Assembly (NCBI GenBank): GCA_934533075.1
Contig: CAKTBJ010000059.1
Span: 1 to 7,358 of the forward strand
From: an uncultured Paracoccus sp.
GTDB lineage: Bacteria > Pseudomonadota > Alphaproteobacteria > Rhodobacterales > Rhodobacteraceae
Length of the DNA: 7,358 nt
Direction of reading: 5' to 3'
The notes under the pieces are model-generated. The model did no database searches. It worked only from the letters and a program-made list of their open reading frames with translations, and had not been told where the DNA came from. The translations under genes were made by a program, and so were the position numbers. Position 1 is the first letter of the stretch, and each line of letters opens with the position of its first letter. Shown here piece after piece: positions 1-6,461 of the stretch.

Positions 1-22
1 GCCTTTCGGTCGAAGGCGGCAC

Positions 23-91
23 GGCGCCGCAAGGCCGGGCGGCAGCGCCGGGCACCCAAGCCCCGCAGGGGCGCAGGGGGGACGCTCCTGC
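23..91 (-). repeat. Dispersed 69-bp intergenic repeat, copy 1 (inverted relative to copy 2)
   Basis: Read on the minus strand, this stretch equals 7165-7233 at 68 of 69 positions; the only difference is at base 82. It begins 39 bp after the stop codon of the ABC ATPase and reads in that gene's direction. It contains a short GC hairpin (GCCCC-TGC-GGGGC) and a second possible stem (GCCGC/GCGGC). There is no T-run, so it is not a classical intrinsic terminator. A 3'-end mRNA structure or a dispersed extragenic palindromic-type element is inferred. I do not recognise the family by name. Confidence 0.9.
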
Positions 92-130
92 TCGTCGGGA
101 TGGCCCCCCGCCGGAGGCCGGACGCCGTGT

Positions 131-871
131 TTACAGGATCTGCGCCAGAAACGCCTGTGCGCGCTTGCTGCTGGGGGCGGTGAAGAATTGCTCGGGAGGG
201 GCGATCTCGACGATCCGGCCGCGATCCATGAACACCACCCGGTCGGCCACCCGACGCGCAAAGCCCATCTCATGCGTCACGCAGATCATGGTCATGCCCT
301 CCTCGGCCAGTTCGGCCATGACCTCCAGCACCTCCTTGATCATCTCCGGGTCCAGCGCCGAGGTGGGTTCGTCGAACAGCATCACCTGCGGCTCCATGCA
401 CAGGGCGCGGGCGATGGCCACCCGCTGCTGCTGGCCGCCCGAAAGCTGCGCGGGCCGCTTGTGGGCATGCTCGCCCATATGCACCCGGTCCAGCAGCGCG
501 CGGGCCACCGACTCGGCCTGCGCCACCGGCACACCGCGGGCGCGGCGCATGGCCCAGGTGCAGTTCTCCAGCGCCGACATGTGGCCGAACAGGTTGAAGT
601 TCTGGAACACCATGCCGACGCGCTGCCGCATCCGCGCCAGCTCGCGCGGCGCGCGCGGCAGTTCGTCCCCGCCGATGGTGATGCTGCCCTGCTGGAAATC
701 CTCCAGCCGGTTGATGCAGCGGATCAGCGTCGATTTGCCCGAACCCGATGGCCCGCAGATCACCACATGCTCGCCCGGATCGACGTTCAGCTCGATGCCT
801 TGCAGGGCCTGGAAGGCGCCGAACCACTTGTTGAGGCCGCTGATATGGACGGCGGATGCCTGCGCGTTCAT
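131..871 (-). CDS. Polar amino acid ABC transporter, ATP-binding protein
   Basis: This 246-residue cytoplasmic ATPase would power an amino acid importer; the length is typical of the GlnQ/HisP/AapP class. Visible motifs in order are Walker A GPSGSGKS (residues 40-47), Q-loop Q90 in VFQNFNLF, signature LSGGQ (143-147), Walker B VMLFDEP (about 163-169, catalytic E168), D-loop SALD and switch H200 in THEMGFA. The THEMGFAR and [11 protein letters not shown] strings are characteristic of the polar amino acid subfamily. The ATG at 871 overlaps the permease stop by 4 bp (ATGA), implying translational coupling. The reading frame stays open upstream to 1534, but that part lies inside the permease gene and is a shadow. 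The substrate cannot be read from the ATPase. The family call is very secure. Confidence 0.97.
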   Translation of the reverse strand: MNAQASAVHISGLNKWFGAFQALQGIELNVDPGEHVVICGPSGSGKSTLIRCINRLEDFQQGSITIGGDELPRAPRELARMRQRVGMVFQNFNLFGHMSALENCTWAMRRARGVPVAQAESVARALLDRVHMGEHAHKRPAQLSGGQQQRVAIARALCMEPQVMLFDEPTSALDPEMIKEVLEVMAELAEEGMTMICVTHEMGFARRVADRVVFMDRGRIVEIAPPEQFFTAPSSKRAQAFLAQIL

Positions 872-1530
872 GCCTTGTATCTCCGCTCCAGCCAGTGGAC
901 CAGGCGCACCGCCGGCAGCAGCACCGCCAGATAGAGCAGCGCCGCCGCGATCAGCGGCGAGGGGTTGGCGGTCAGCGCCTGCGCATCGCTGGCCTGTTTC
1001 AGCAGGTCCGGCATCGCCACCACCGAGGCCAGCGAGGTATCCTTGGCGATGGCCACGCTGTTGGAGGTATGCGACGGGATCGCCACCCGCAAAGCCTGCG
1101 GCAGCACGATCTCCGCCACGATGGTGCGGCCGGGCACGCCCAGGGCCTGCGCGGCCTCGACCTGGCCCTTCGGCACCGCCTCGATGCCGGCGCGGAACAC
1201 CTCGGCCGTGAAGGCCGAGAACACGCAGGACAGCGCGATCACCGCCGAGAGATAGCCCGACAGCCGGATGCCGGCGAAGGGCAGCGCGTAATAGATCAGG
1301 ATCAGCAGCACCAGGATCGGCAGCGCCCGGAACAGGTCGATCCAGGCGATGGCCAGAAAGCGCAGCCATTTCGGCCCGTAAAGCCGCGCGAGGCAGATCG
1401 CCACGCCCAGCGCCGCGCCGAAGGTCAGCACCGCCGCCGCCAGCAGCAGCGTGTTGCCGAAGCCCTTCATCAGCATCGGGAAGACCCGCTGCATGACCTC
1501 GATATTGAAGAAAGTCTCGACGAAATTCAT
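868..1530 (-). CDS. Polar amino acid ABC transporter, permease
   Basis: This 220-residue inner-membrane protein belongs to the His/Glu/Gln/Arg/opine permease family. Hydrophobic segments lie near residues 22-48, 58-84, 88-108 and 192-210, with less clear ones between. The cytoplasmic EAA loop that docks onto the ATPase is well conserved: EAAQALG (125-131) followed by IVLPQA (141-146). The GNTLLLA string near residue 25 is also typical of the family. Only one permease gene is present, so a homodimeric channel is the simplest inference, although many relatives use two different permeases. The ATG at 1530 has only a weak purine stretch (CAGGG) upstream. Initiation may depend on the preceding gene and on the intercistronic hairpin. 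The gene overlaps the ATPase gene by 4 bp. Confidence 0.95.
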   Translation of the reverse strand: MNFVETFFNIEVMQRVFPMLMKGFGNTLLLAAAVLTFGAALGVAICLARLYGPKWLRFLAIAWIDLFRALPILVLLILIYYALPFAGIRLSGYLSAVIALSCVFSAFTAEVFRAGIEAVPKGQVEAAQALGVPGRTIVAEIVLPQALRVAIPSHTSNSVAIAKDTSLASVVAMPDLLKQASDAQALTANPSPLIAAALLYLAVLLPAVRLVHWLERRYKA

Positions 1531-1548
1531 GCAAGGACCCTGAAACTG

Positions 1549-1585
1549 GCCGGAAATCCGGCGCGACGGCCCTCCGCCGCGCCGG
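1549..1585 (-). promoter_or_regulatory. Intercistronic hairpin between binding-protein and permease genes, with a competing small stem
   Basis: Bases 1558-1569 can pair with 1574-1585 (12 bp, one G-T wobble, 4-base loop), giving a very stable stem in the 60-bp gap. A smaller stem, GCCGG (1549-1553) with CCGGC (1558-1562) around AAAT, shares bases with the large one, so the two exclude each other. No T-run follows on the minus strand, so full termination is unlikely. In binding-protein transport operons such structures commonly protect the upstream mRNA and raise binding-protein yield over the membrane subunits. That role is inferred here. Confidence 0.6.
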
Positions 1586-1590
1586 GAAAC

Positions 1591-2367
1591 CTACGGAATC
1601 GGCAATACGGTCACGGTGGAGCTGTCCTCGCGCGGGGGGACGCCCAGCCAGGTCTCGTAGATCTGCGCCATCGTGCCGTCCTCCTTCATCGCGGTGATGG
1701 CCGCGTTGACCTCCTCCAGCAGCGGCGAGCCTTTGGTCATCATCAGCGCATAGCGGTCGCCGGTGGGAATGGTCTCGACCACCTCGATGCCGCGCATCTT
1801 GGAGGCCTGCACCTGAAAGCCGTATTCGTCGTTGATCGCCCCGGCCACGCGCCCGGCCGCCACGTCCAGCAGCAGGCTGTTCTGGTCGGGATAGGTGCGG
1901 ACCTCCGAAAAGCCCTTTTCCTCCAGGTTGGCGCGGATCCAGGCCTCGCCCGAGGATGCCGCCAGCGTGCCGACGATCTGGCCGCGCATGTCCTCCAGCG
2001 TCCTGACCGGCCCGTCGCTGGCCGTCACCAGGCCCAGATCGGCGTCGTAATAGCCCTGCGTGAAGGACTGGCTTTGCAGGCGCTCCTCGGTGATCGAGAC
2101 GGTCGAGATCGCCACGTCGATTCGCCCCGAGGCGGTGGCGGCGAACAGCGCCTGAAAGCCCATGTCGCTGATTTCAAGGTCGCGGCCGATGCGGCTGGCG
2201 ACCTCCTTGACCAGATCAACCTCGAAGCCCTGGAACTCGCCGGTCTCGGTCTTGAATTCCCAGGGCGGGTTGGCCGGATAGGCGCCCACCACCAGCGATT
2301 CCGCCTGCGCGGCGCCGAGGCCCAGCCCGGCGGCCAGCCCCAGAGCGGCCAGAATTTTCCTCGTCAT
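1591..2367 (-). CDS. Polar amino acid ABC transporter, periplasmic substrate-binding protein
   Basis: This is a family 3 solute-binding protein (SBP_bac_3) of 258 residues. A Sec signal peptide is clear: basic MTRK, a hydrophobic Ala/Gly/Leu core, then AQA before a likely cleavage at residue 22/23. The mature part opens with the usual strand ([14 protein letters not shown]) and continues with [15 protein letters not shown] and [16 protein letters not shown]. In family 3 proteins the Arg in the last string contacts the ligand alpha-carboxylate. NDEYG near residue 180 is where the amine-binding acid usually sits. The start at 2367 is preferred because it gives the signal peptide and has a strong GGGGGAGG site about 9 bases upstream. 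The frame runs on to 2493 with no signal-like sequence. The ligand is unknown; a polar amino acid or related compound is likely. It is the first gene of the three-gene operon. Confidence 0.95.
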   Translation of the reverse strand: MTRKILAALGLAAGLGLGAAQAESLVVGAYPANPPWEFKTETGEFQGFEVDLVKEVASRIGRDLEISDMGFQALFAATASGRIDVAISTVSITEERLQSQSFTQGYYDADLGLVTASDGPVRTLEDMRGQIVGTLAASSGEAWIRANLEEKGFSEVRTYPDQNSLLLDVAAGRVAGAINDEYGFQVQASKMRGIEVVETIPTGDRYALMMTKGSPLLEEVNAAITAMKEDGTMAQIYETWLGVPPREDSSTVTVLPIP

Positions 2368-2681
2368 GTCGGACGACCTCCCCCTGTCTCTTGCGTTGTC
2401 GCGCGGGCCATCCACCCCGCACGCCCCGGATTGCGGGCCTGCCGGCGCCCATCCGTTCCCTGCCATCTGACGGAATCCGCGCCCGTCTGGCAAGCCTTTC
2501 GTGATAAATGCAAATGCACGTATTGCCGCCCTGCGTCATGCCCGACCCGCCCCGGCTGGAACGCCGGACGCCATTCGGCCGACATATGCAAAGAAATATC
2601 TTTGCAAACGCATCGAACTGCCGCTAGCCTGCGCAGGATGCGCCCGAGGGAGCCGGGCCGCCGCCATACAGGGAGGACATG
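2368..2681. promoter_or_regulatory. Divergent regulatory region between the importer operon and the cyclase gene
   Basis: This 314-bp region holds no convincing gene. It must contain promoters for both directions. It is markedly more AT-rich around 2500-2526 and 2583-2612 than its surroundings. The heptamer ATGCAAA occurs at 2508-2514 and 2586-2592 (78 bp apart), and its reverse form occurs at 2601-2606. A weak plus-strand promoter candidate is TTGCAA (2602-2607), 17 bp, TAGCCT (2625-2630). No good minus-strand promoter could be fixed. The cyclase ribosome binding site is GGGAGG at 2671-2676. A shared regulator for both transcripts is inferred; none is encoded in this window. Confidence 0.7.
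2587..2606. promoter_or_regulatory. Operator-like 20-bp palindrome
   Basis: TGCAAAGA (2587-2594) and TCTTTGCA (2599-2606) are perfect inverted arms of 8 bp around the AT-rich centre AATA. The symmetry, length and flexible AT centre fit a dimeric transcription factor site. It lies about 75-95 bp upstream of the cyclase start and overlaps a candidate -35 element. The half-site ATGCAAA recurs at 2508-2514. The regulator family cannot be named from this alone. Confidence 0.55.
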
Positions 2682-3473
2682 ATGCCGAATTCCACCGAAA
2701 CCCTTGGAAAACTTGCCGAATGCCTGGCCTCGGGCCAGATCGAGGTCGTCGACTGCTCGGGCGTGCTGGGGCCGGACACGCCGCTGCTGAAGCTGCCGCC
2801 GGATTTCGCGGTGGACACGCCCAAGATCGAGATCCACGCGATCAGCAACTATGACCAGAACGGCCCGTTCTGGGCCTGGAACTGGCTGAAGCTGGGCGAG
2901 CACAGCGGCACCCATTTCGACGCGCCGCATCACTGGATCACCGGCCGCGACAATCCCAGCGGCTCGACCGACACGCTGGACGTGAAGCGCGTGGTGGCGC
3001 CGGTCAACGTCATCGACTGCGCGGCCGAGGCCGCCGAGAATCCCGACTACCTGCTGACGGTCGAGCATATCCAGCAATGGGAGGCCGAGCATGGCGAGAT
3101 CAAGGCCGGCGAATGGGTGGTCATGCGCACCGACTGGGACCAGTATGCCAAGGACGAGGCCCGTTACCTGAACGCCGACGAGAACGGTCCCCACACCCCC
3201 GGCCCGACCGCCGAGGCGATCCAGTATCTGATCGGCAAGGGCATCGTCGGCTGGGGCACGCAATGCATCGGCACGGATGCGGGCCTTGCCGGCGGCATGA
3301 CCCCGCCATTCCCGGCGCATAACCTGCTGCATGCCAACGACCGCTTCGGCCTGGCCAGCCTGACCAACCTGTCGAAGCTGCCGCCCAAGGGCGCCATCCT
3401 GATCGCCGCGCCGCTGAAGATCGCCGGCGGCACCGGCTCGCCGATCCGGGCGCTGGCCCTCGTGCCGCGCTGA
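2682..3473 (+). CDS. Cyclase-family metal-dependent hydrolase (kynurenine formamidase/isatin hydrolase superfamily)
   Basis: This soluble protein of about 263 residues has no signal peptide or membrane segment. It carries the family metal site H-x-G-T-H-x-D-x-P-x-H as HSGTHFDAPHH, with H74, H78, D80 and H84 as expected Mn/Zn ligands. The downstream AHNLLH string and the NLSKLPPKGAILIAAPLKI C-terminal strand are also typical. Relatives hydrolyse cyclic or formylated amides such as N-formylkynurenine or isatin. KynB-type kynurenine formamidases are shorter (about 210 residues) and carry a conserved Glu a few residues before the NL..LP string. Here that area reads GLASLTNL, with Ala/Ser in place of Glu, which favours an isatin-hydrolase-like or other subgroup. 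Two ATGs are adjacent (2679 and 2682). The second is chosen because GGAGG ends 5 bases before it but only 2 bases before the first. The divergent amino acid importer suggests a nitrogenous substrate, which is inference. Confidence 0.88.
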   Translation: MPNSTETLGKLAECLASGQIEVVDCSGVLGPDTPLLKLPPDFAVDTPKIEIHAISNYDQNGPFWAWNWLKLGEHSGTHFDAPHHWITGRDNPSGSTDTLDVKRVVAPVNVIDCAAEAAENPDYLLTVEHIQQWEAEHGEIKAGEWVVMRTDWDQYAKDEARYLNADENGPHTPGPTAEAIQYLIGKGIVGWGTQCIGTDAGLAGGMTPPFPAHNLLHANDRFGLASLTNLSKLPPKGAILIAAPLKIAGGTGSPIRALALVPR

Positions 3474-3514
3474 GGCCGCGCGCGGCGGGGCGAAAACCCC
3501 CATTTCGCACCATG

Positions 3515-3543
3515 ATGGGCCGGGAAACCGGCCCATTTTCATT
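3515..3543 (+). terminator. Intrinsic terminator of the cyclase gene
   Basis: A 9-bp stem, ATGGGCCGG (3515-3523) with CCGGCCCAT (3528-3536), closes a GAAA tetraloop. The tail TTTTCATT follows (3536-3543). It lies 41 bp after the cyclase stop codon. A weaker GGGG/CCCC stem occurs just before it (around 3487-3500). Confidence 0.88.
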
Positions 3544-3553
3544 GCGGGCGCCC

Positions 3554-3642
3554 GTGGGTCGAACGGTGCGTGTGAACACGCACCCTACGGCGCGAAGCCG
3601 TGCAATCCCGGCGACCCGCAGGGTGCGTGCCTGCACGCAACC
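3554..3642. repeat. Structured intergenic element with three hairpins and an enclosing stem
   Basis: Hairpin 1 is GGTGCGTGT (3565-3573), GA, ACACGCACC (3576-3584). Hairpin 2 is ACGGC (3587-3591), GCGAA, GCCGT (3597-3601). Hairpin 3 is 3621-3630 with 3633-3642, 9 of 10 pairs. An outer stem, GTGGGTCG (3554-3561) with CGACCCGC (3612-3619, one G-T), encloses hairpins 1 and 2 as a three-way junction. Hairpins 1 and 3 share the core GGTGCGTG. Sequences built on GGTGCGTG...CACGCACC are, as far as I recall, common intergenic repeats in proteobacterial genomes. Hairpin 3 lies 15 bp past the stop of the minus-strand YigZ-family gene and may end its transcript. Confidence 0.7.
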
Positions 3643-3657
3643 ATCCCCGCCGTTCCG

Positions 3658-4017
3658 CTACCCCTCGCGCCCCTCCAGCCAGGCCCGCGCCGCCGTGCGC
3701 ACATGGCGGAAGCGGTCGCCGCCCAGATGCTTGCCGCCATACCACCGCGTCACGATCAGCACATGGTCGCACAAGCCCGCCGCCTCCAGCTCCGCCAGGA
3801 TGATCGCGCCGGCGCCGGATTCGCCGTCATCGTCCTTGACCGGCTCGCCGCCCAGCCAGGCGCCCCAGCTGTTATGCGTGGCCTTGGCGAACCGCTTGTT
3901 GCGCTTCAGCGCCGCCAGCACCAAGGCCACCTCCTCGCGGGTCGCGGCCGGCGCCCCGGCGGCGGCATAGCGCGAGCCGCGATCGTTCAGCACCTTGTCG
4001 ACGATGCGCAGCTCCAT
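3658..4017 (-). CDS. Short YigZ/IMPACT-family (UPF0029) protein
   Basis: This 119-residue cytoplasmic protein covers just the IMPACT N-terminal domain. Diagnostic strings are KRFAKATHNSWGAW (about 42-54), KDDDGESGAGAIILAELE (61-78), HVLIVTRWYGGKHLG (85-99) and GDRFRHVRTAA (100-110). E. coli YigZ is about 200 residues and has a second C-terminal domain. That domain is absent here, since the gene ends naturally at a TAG with no sign of a frameshift. The molecular role of the family is poorly defined; links to translation regulation come from eukaryotic IMPACT. The start at 4017 is chosen for the GGGAGGG ribosome site 6-7 bases upstream. An in-frame ATG eight codons earlier lacks such a site. 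The gene is divergent from gatC with 81 bp between them. Confidence 0.9.
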   Translation of the reverse strand: MELRIVDKVLNDRGSRYAAAGAPAATREEVALVLAALKRNKRFAKATHNSWGAWLGGEPVKDDDGESGAGAIILAELEAAGLCDHVLIVTRWYGGKHLGGDRFRHVRTAARAWLEGREG

Positions 4018-4044
4018 CGCATTCCCTCCCGCCGCTTCCATGAC

Positions 4045-4073
4045 TTGAAGCGGGCCTGTCCGGGCGTTATTCC
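4045..4073 (+). promoter_or_regulatory. Candidate sigma-70-type promoter for gatCA
   Basis: TTGAAG (4045-4050), a 17-bp spacer and TATTCC (4068-4073) lie 25 bp upstream of the gatC start, inside the 81-bp divergent gap. The -35 half matches 4 of 6 consensus bases including TTGA. The -10 half matches 3 of 6. Position and spacing are the main support. Confidence 0.4.
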
Positions 4074-4098
4074 CCTGCGCAAGCGGAAAGGAAACCCC

Positions 4099-4395
4099 AT
4101 GCCCTCTAGCACCATCACCGAGGACGAGGCCCGCAAGGTCGCGCATCTGGCGCGGATCGCGGTCCCCGAGGCGGCGCTGCCCGATCTCGCCGCGCGGCTG
4201 GATACGATCCTGAAATTCATGGAACAACTGAACGAGGTCGATGTCGAGGGGGTCGAGCCGATGACCTCCGTCACGCCGATGCGCCTCAAGCGCCGCGCCG
4301 ATGCCGTCACCGACGGCGGCAAGCCCGCCGCGATCCTGTCCAACGCGCCCGACGCGCGCGAGGGTTTCTTTGCCGTGCCGAAGGTGGTGGAATGA
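4099..4395 (+). CDS. gatC: Asp-tRNA(Asn)/Glu-tRNA(Gln) amidotransferase subunit C
   Basis: This 98-residue protein has the usual length of GatC, the small subunit that wraps around and stabilises GatA in the GatCAB complex. The complex converts misacylated Asp-tRNA(Asn) and Glu-tRNA(Gln) to the amidated forms. Family marks are the N-terminal helix [15 protein letters not shown] (8-22), the helix [19 protein letters not shown] (37-55) with its following TSVTPM, and the C-terminal [12 protein letters not shown]. The ATG at 4099 has an AAAGGAAA ribosome site. It overlaps gatA by 4 bp (ATGA), consistent with coupled translation at equal stoichiometry. A candidate promoter lies just upstream. Confidence 0.97.
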   Translation: MPSSTITEDEARKVAHLARIAVPEAALPDLAARLDTILKFMEQLNEVDVEGVEPMTSVTPMRLKRRADAVTDGGKPAAILSNAPDAREGFFAVPKVVE

Positions 4396-5876
4396 GCGCG
4401 CCCAATGAGTTGACCATTGCCGAGGCCCGCGACGCCCTGCGCGCCCGCAGCCTTTCGGCCACCGAACTGACCGAGGCCTGCCTGACCGCCATCGAGGGCG
4501 CCGGCGCGCTGAACGCCTTCGTCCACAAGACCCCGGACCTCGCCCGCGAGATGGCGCAACGGGCCGATGCGCGGCTGGCCGGCGGCGAGGCCCCGGACCT
4601 GTGCGGCATCCCGCTGGGCATCAAGGACCTGTTTTGCACCAAGGGCGTGCCCTCGCAGGCCGCCAGCCGGATTCTGGAGGGTTTCGTTCCCGAATACGAA
4701 TCCACGGTGACCGCGAACCTGTGGGATGCCGGCGCGGTCATGCTGGGCAAGCTGAACATGGACGAATTCGCGATGGGTTCGTCGAACGAGACCTCGGCCT
4801 ACGGCAATGCCGTCAACCCGTGGCGGGGCAAGGACGGCGCGCTGCTGACGCCGGGCGGATCGTCGGGCGGCTCGGCGGCGGCGGTGGCGGCGGGGCTGTG
4901 CCTCGGGGCCACGGGCACCGATACCGGCGGCTCGATCCGCCAGCCGGCGGCCTTCACCGGCATCACCGGCATCAAGCCGACCTATGGCCGCGTCAGCCGC
5001 TGGGGCACGATCGCCTTCGCCTCCTCGCTGGACCAGGCCGGGCCGATGACCCGCACCGTGCGCGACAGCGCCATCATGCTGCGCGCGATGGCCTCGGTGG
5101 ACGAGAAGGATTCGACCTCGGCCGAGCGCCCGGTCGAGGATTACGAGGCCGCGCTGACCGGCGACATCCGCGGGCGCCGCATCGGCATTCCGCGCGAATA
5201 CCGCATGGACGGCATGCCGCAGGAGATCATCGACCTGTGGGAGAACGGCGCCGCCATGCTGCGCGAGGCCGGGGCCGAGGTGGTGGATATTTCCCTGCCG
5301 CACACGAAATACGCGCTGCCGGCCTATTACGTCATTGCGCCTGCCGAGGCCTCCTCGAACCTCGCCCGCTATGACGGGGTGCGCTACGGCCACCGCGCGC
5401 GTCTGGGCGCCGGCGACGGCATCAACGAGATGTATGAGAAGACCCGCGCCGAGGGCTTCGGCGCCGAGGTGCAGCGGCGGGTGATGATCGGCACCTATGT
5501 GCTGTCGGCAGGCTTCTACGACGCCTACTATAACCGCGCCCGCAAGATCCGCACCCTGATCAAGCGCGATTTCGAGACTGTCTTCGCCGATGGCATCGAC
5601 GCGATCCTGACCCCGGCCACGCCCTCGGCGGCGTTCGGTCTGGGCGCGATGATCGACGTGGACCCGATCAAGATGTATCTCAACGACGTGTTCACGGTGA
5701 CGGTGAACCTCGCCGGTCTGCCGGGGATCGCGCTGCCTGCGGGGCAGGATGCCGGCGGGTTGCCGCTGGGCCTGCAACTGATCGGCCGGCCCTGGGACGA
5801 GGGCAACCTGCTGAATCATGCGCATGTGCTGGAACGGGCGCTGAATTTCACTGCGCGCCCGGATCGCTGGTGGTAA
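4392..5876 (+). CDS. gatA: Asp-tRNA(Asn)/Glu-tRNA(Gln) amidotransferase subunit A
   Basis: GatA, 494 residues, is the glutaminase subunit of GatCAB. It releases ammonia from glutamine and passes it to GatB for tRNA-bound Asp/Glu amidation. It belongs to the amidase-signature family and the Ser-cisSer-Lys triad is intact: K78 in GIPLGIKD, cis-Ser S157 in GGSSGGS and nucleophile S181 in TDTGGSIRQ. Strings such as [24 protein letters not shown] and the C-terminal [16 protein letters not shown] are typical of GatA and not of generic amidases. The adjacent gatC confirms the call. The partner gatB is not in this window, so it must lie elsewhere if the complex works. The gene ends 30 bp before the next CDS, with no terminator visible between, so read-through into the envelope genes is plausible. 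Confidence 0.98.
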   Translation: MSAPNELTIAEARDALRARSLSATELTEACLTAIEGAGALNAFVHKTPDLAREMAQRADARLAGGEAPDLCGIPLGIKDLFCTKGVPSQAASRILEGFVPEYESTVTANLWDAGAVMLGKLNMDEFAMGSSNETSAYGNAVNPWRGKDGALLTPGGSSGGSAAAVAAGLCLGATGTDTGGSIRQPAAFTGITGIKPTYGRVSRWGTIAFASSLDQAGPMTRTVRDSAIMLRAMASVDEKDSTSAERPVEDYEAALTGDIRGRRIGIPREYRMDGMPQEIIDLWENGAAMLREAGAEVVDISLPHTKYALPAYYVIAPAEASSNLARYDGVRYGHRARLGAGDGINEMYEKTRAEGFGAEVQRRVMIGTYVLSAGFYDAYYNRARKIRTLIKRDFETVFADGIDAILTPATPSAAFGLGAMIDVDPIKMYLNDVFTVTVNLAGLPGIALPAGQDAGGLPLGLQLIGRPWDEGNLLNHAHVLERALNFTARPDRWW

Positions 5877-5906
5877 GCAGGGGCTGAGACAAGGAAGGGG
5901 GCCGGC

Positions 5907-6461
5907 ATGGACAAGGCATGGATGATGGCGGGGGCGGCGATGCTGCTGGCCGTGGCGGGCTGCGGCGAGAACGCGGGCTGGAACCCGAACTATCGCTATT
6001 CCGATTCGCCCTATGGCCGCTATCTGGTCGACCGCGAGGCCGCGCTGACCGGCCAGGCCGAGGTGCCGCGGATCATTCCCGTCACCCTGCCCCAACAGGC
6101 CCCGCGCCCCGACGAGATCGGCCCGAACCGGGTGGTGGTGGCTGCCCGCCCTGCCCCGGCCGAGGCCGCCCCCGCGCGCAGCCGGCCGGAGACGCGCCCG
6201 GCCTCCGGCTACGGCCGCACGCAAAGCGTGCTGTCGCGCTATGCGGCGACGGTGCGCAACGACCCCGGCGAGGCGCGCTTTGCCCGCGGCGGCGGGGGCG
6301 ATGCGGCGGCCGCCTGCGCCCGCTATCCGACCCCGAAGGCCGCGCAGATCGCCTTCATCGCCCGCGGTGGCCCGCAGGCCGATCCGCTGGGGCTGGACCC
6401 GGACGGCGACGGCTTCGTCTGCGGCTGGGACCCGCGCCCGCTGCGCGAGGCCGGGCTATAA
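5907..6461 (+). CDS. Putative lipoprotein with C-terminal Excalibur-like calcium-binding motif
   Basis: This 184-residue protein begins with a short lipoprotein signal: MDKAW, a hydrophobic stretch, then the lipobox VAGC with the acylated Cys at residue 19. The next residues are GEN, with no Asp at +2. A Pro/Ala/Arg-rich, probably disordered region (about 65-105) links to a small C-terminal domain. There C137 and C172 could form a disulfide and DPDGDGFVC (164-172) matches the Excalibur pattern DxDxDGxxC, although the usual following Glu is Gly. It is probably membrane-anchored and exposed in the periplasm. Excalibur domains occur with surface and cell-wall proteins, which fits the amidase gene directly downstream. 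A purine-rich AAGGAAGGGGG site precedes the ATG. Function is unknown. Confidence 0.85.
   Translation: MDKAWMMAGAAMLLAVAGCGENAGWNPNYRYSDSPYGRYLVDREAALTGQAEVPRIIPVTLPQQAPRPDEIGPNRVVVAARPAPAEAAPARSRPETRPASGYGRTQSVLSRYAATVRNDPGEARFARGGGGDAAAACARYPTPKAAQIAFIARGGPQADPLGLDPDGDGFVCGWDPRPLREAGL

Noticed and set aside
131..1534. Possible permease-ATPase fusion of 467 residues
   Set aside because: The part upstream of 871 is the permease gene in the wrong frame. The permease itself is intact in another frame and the 4-bp overlap explains the layout.
2368..2493. Longer binding-protein start giving 42 extra residues
   Set aside because: The extension has no signal-peptide character. The start at 2367 yields a proper signal peptide and a strong ribosome site.
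856..2682. 608-residue plus-strand open frame across permease, binding protein and intergenic region
   Set aside because: It is a shadow of the importer genes with low-complexity Arg/His/Gln composition and no recognisable family.
4018..4227. Upstream extension of the YigZ-family gene
   Set aside because: It runs into gatC on the opposite strand and adds no family similarity. The internal start has a good ribosome site.
3987..6224. 745-residue open frame on the minus strand opposite gatC, gatA and the lipoprotein
   Set aside because: It is antisense to clearly functional gatC/gatA, is rich in Arg/Gly/His/Gln as GC-rich shadow frames are, and shows no domain motif.
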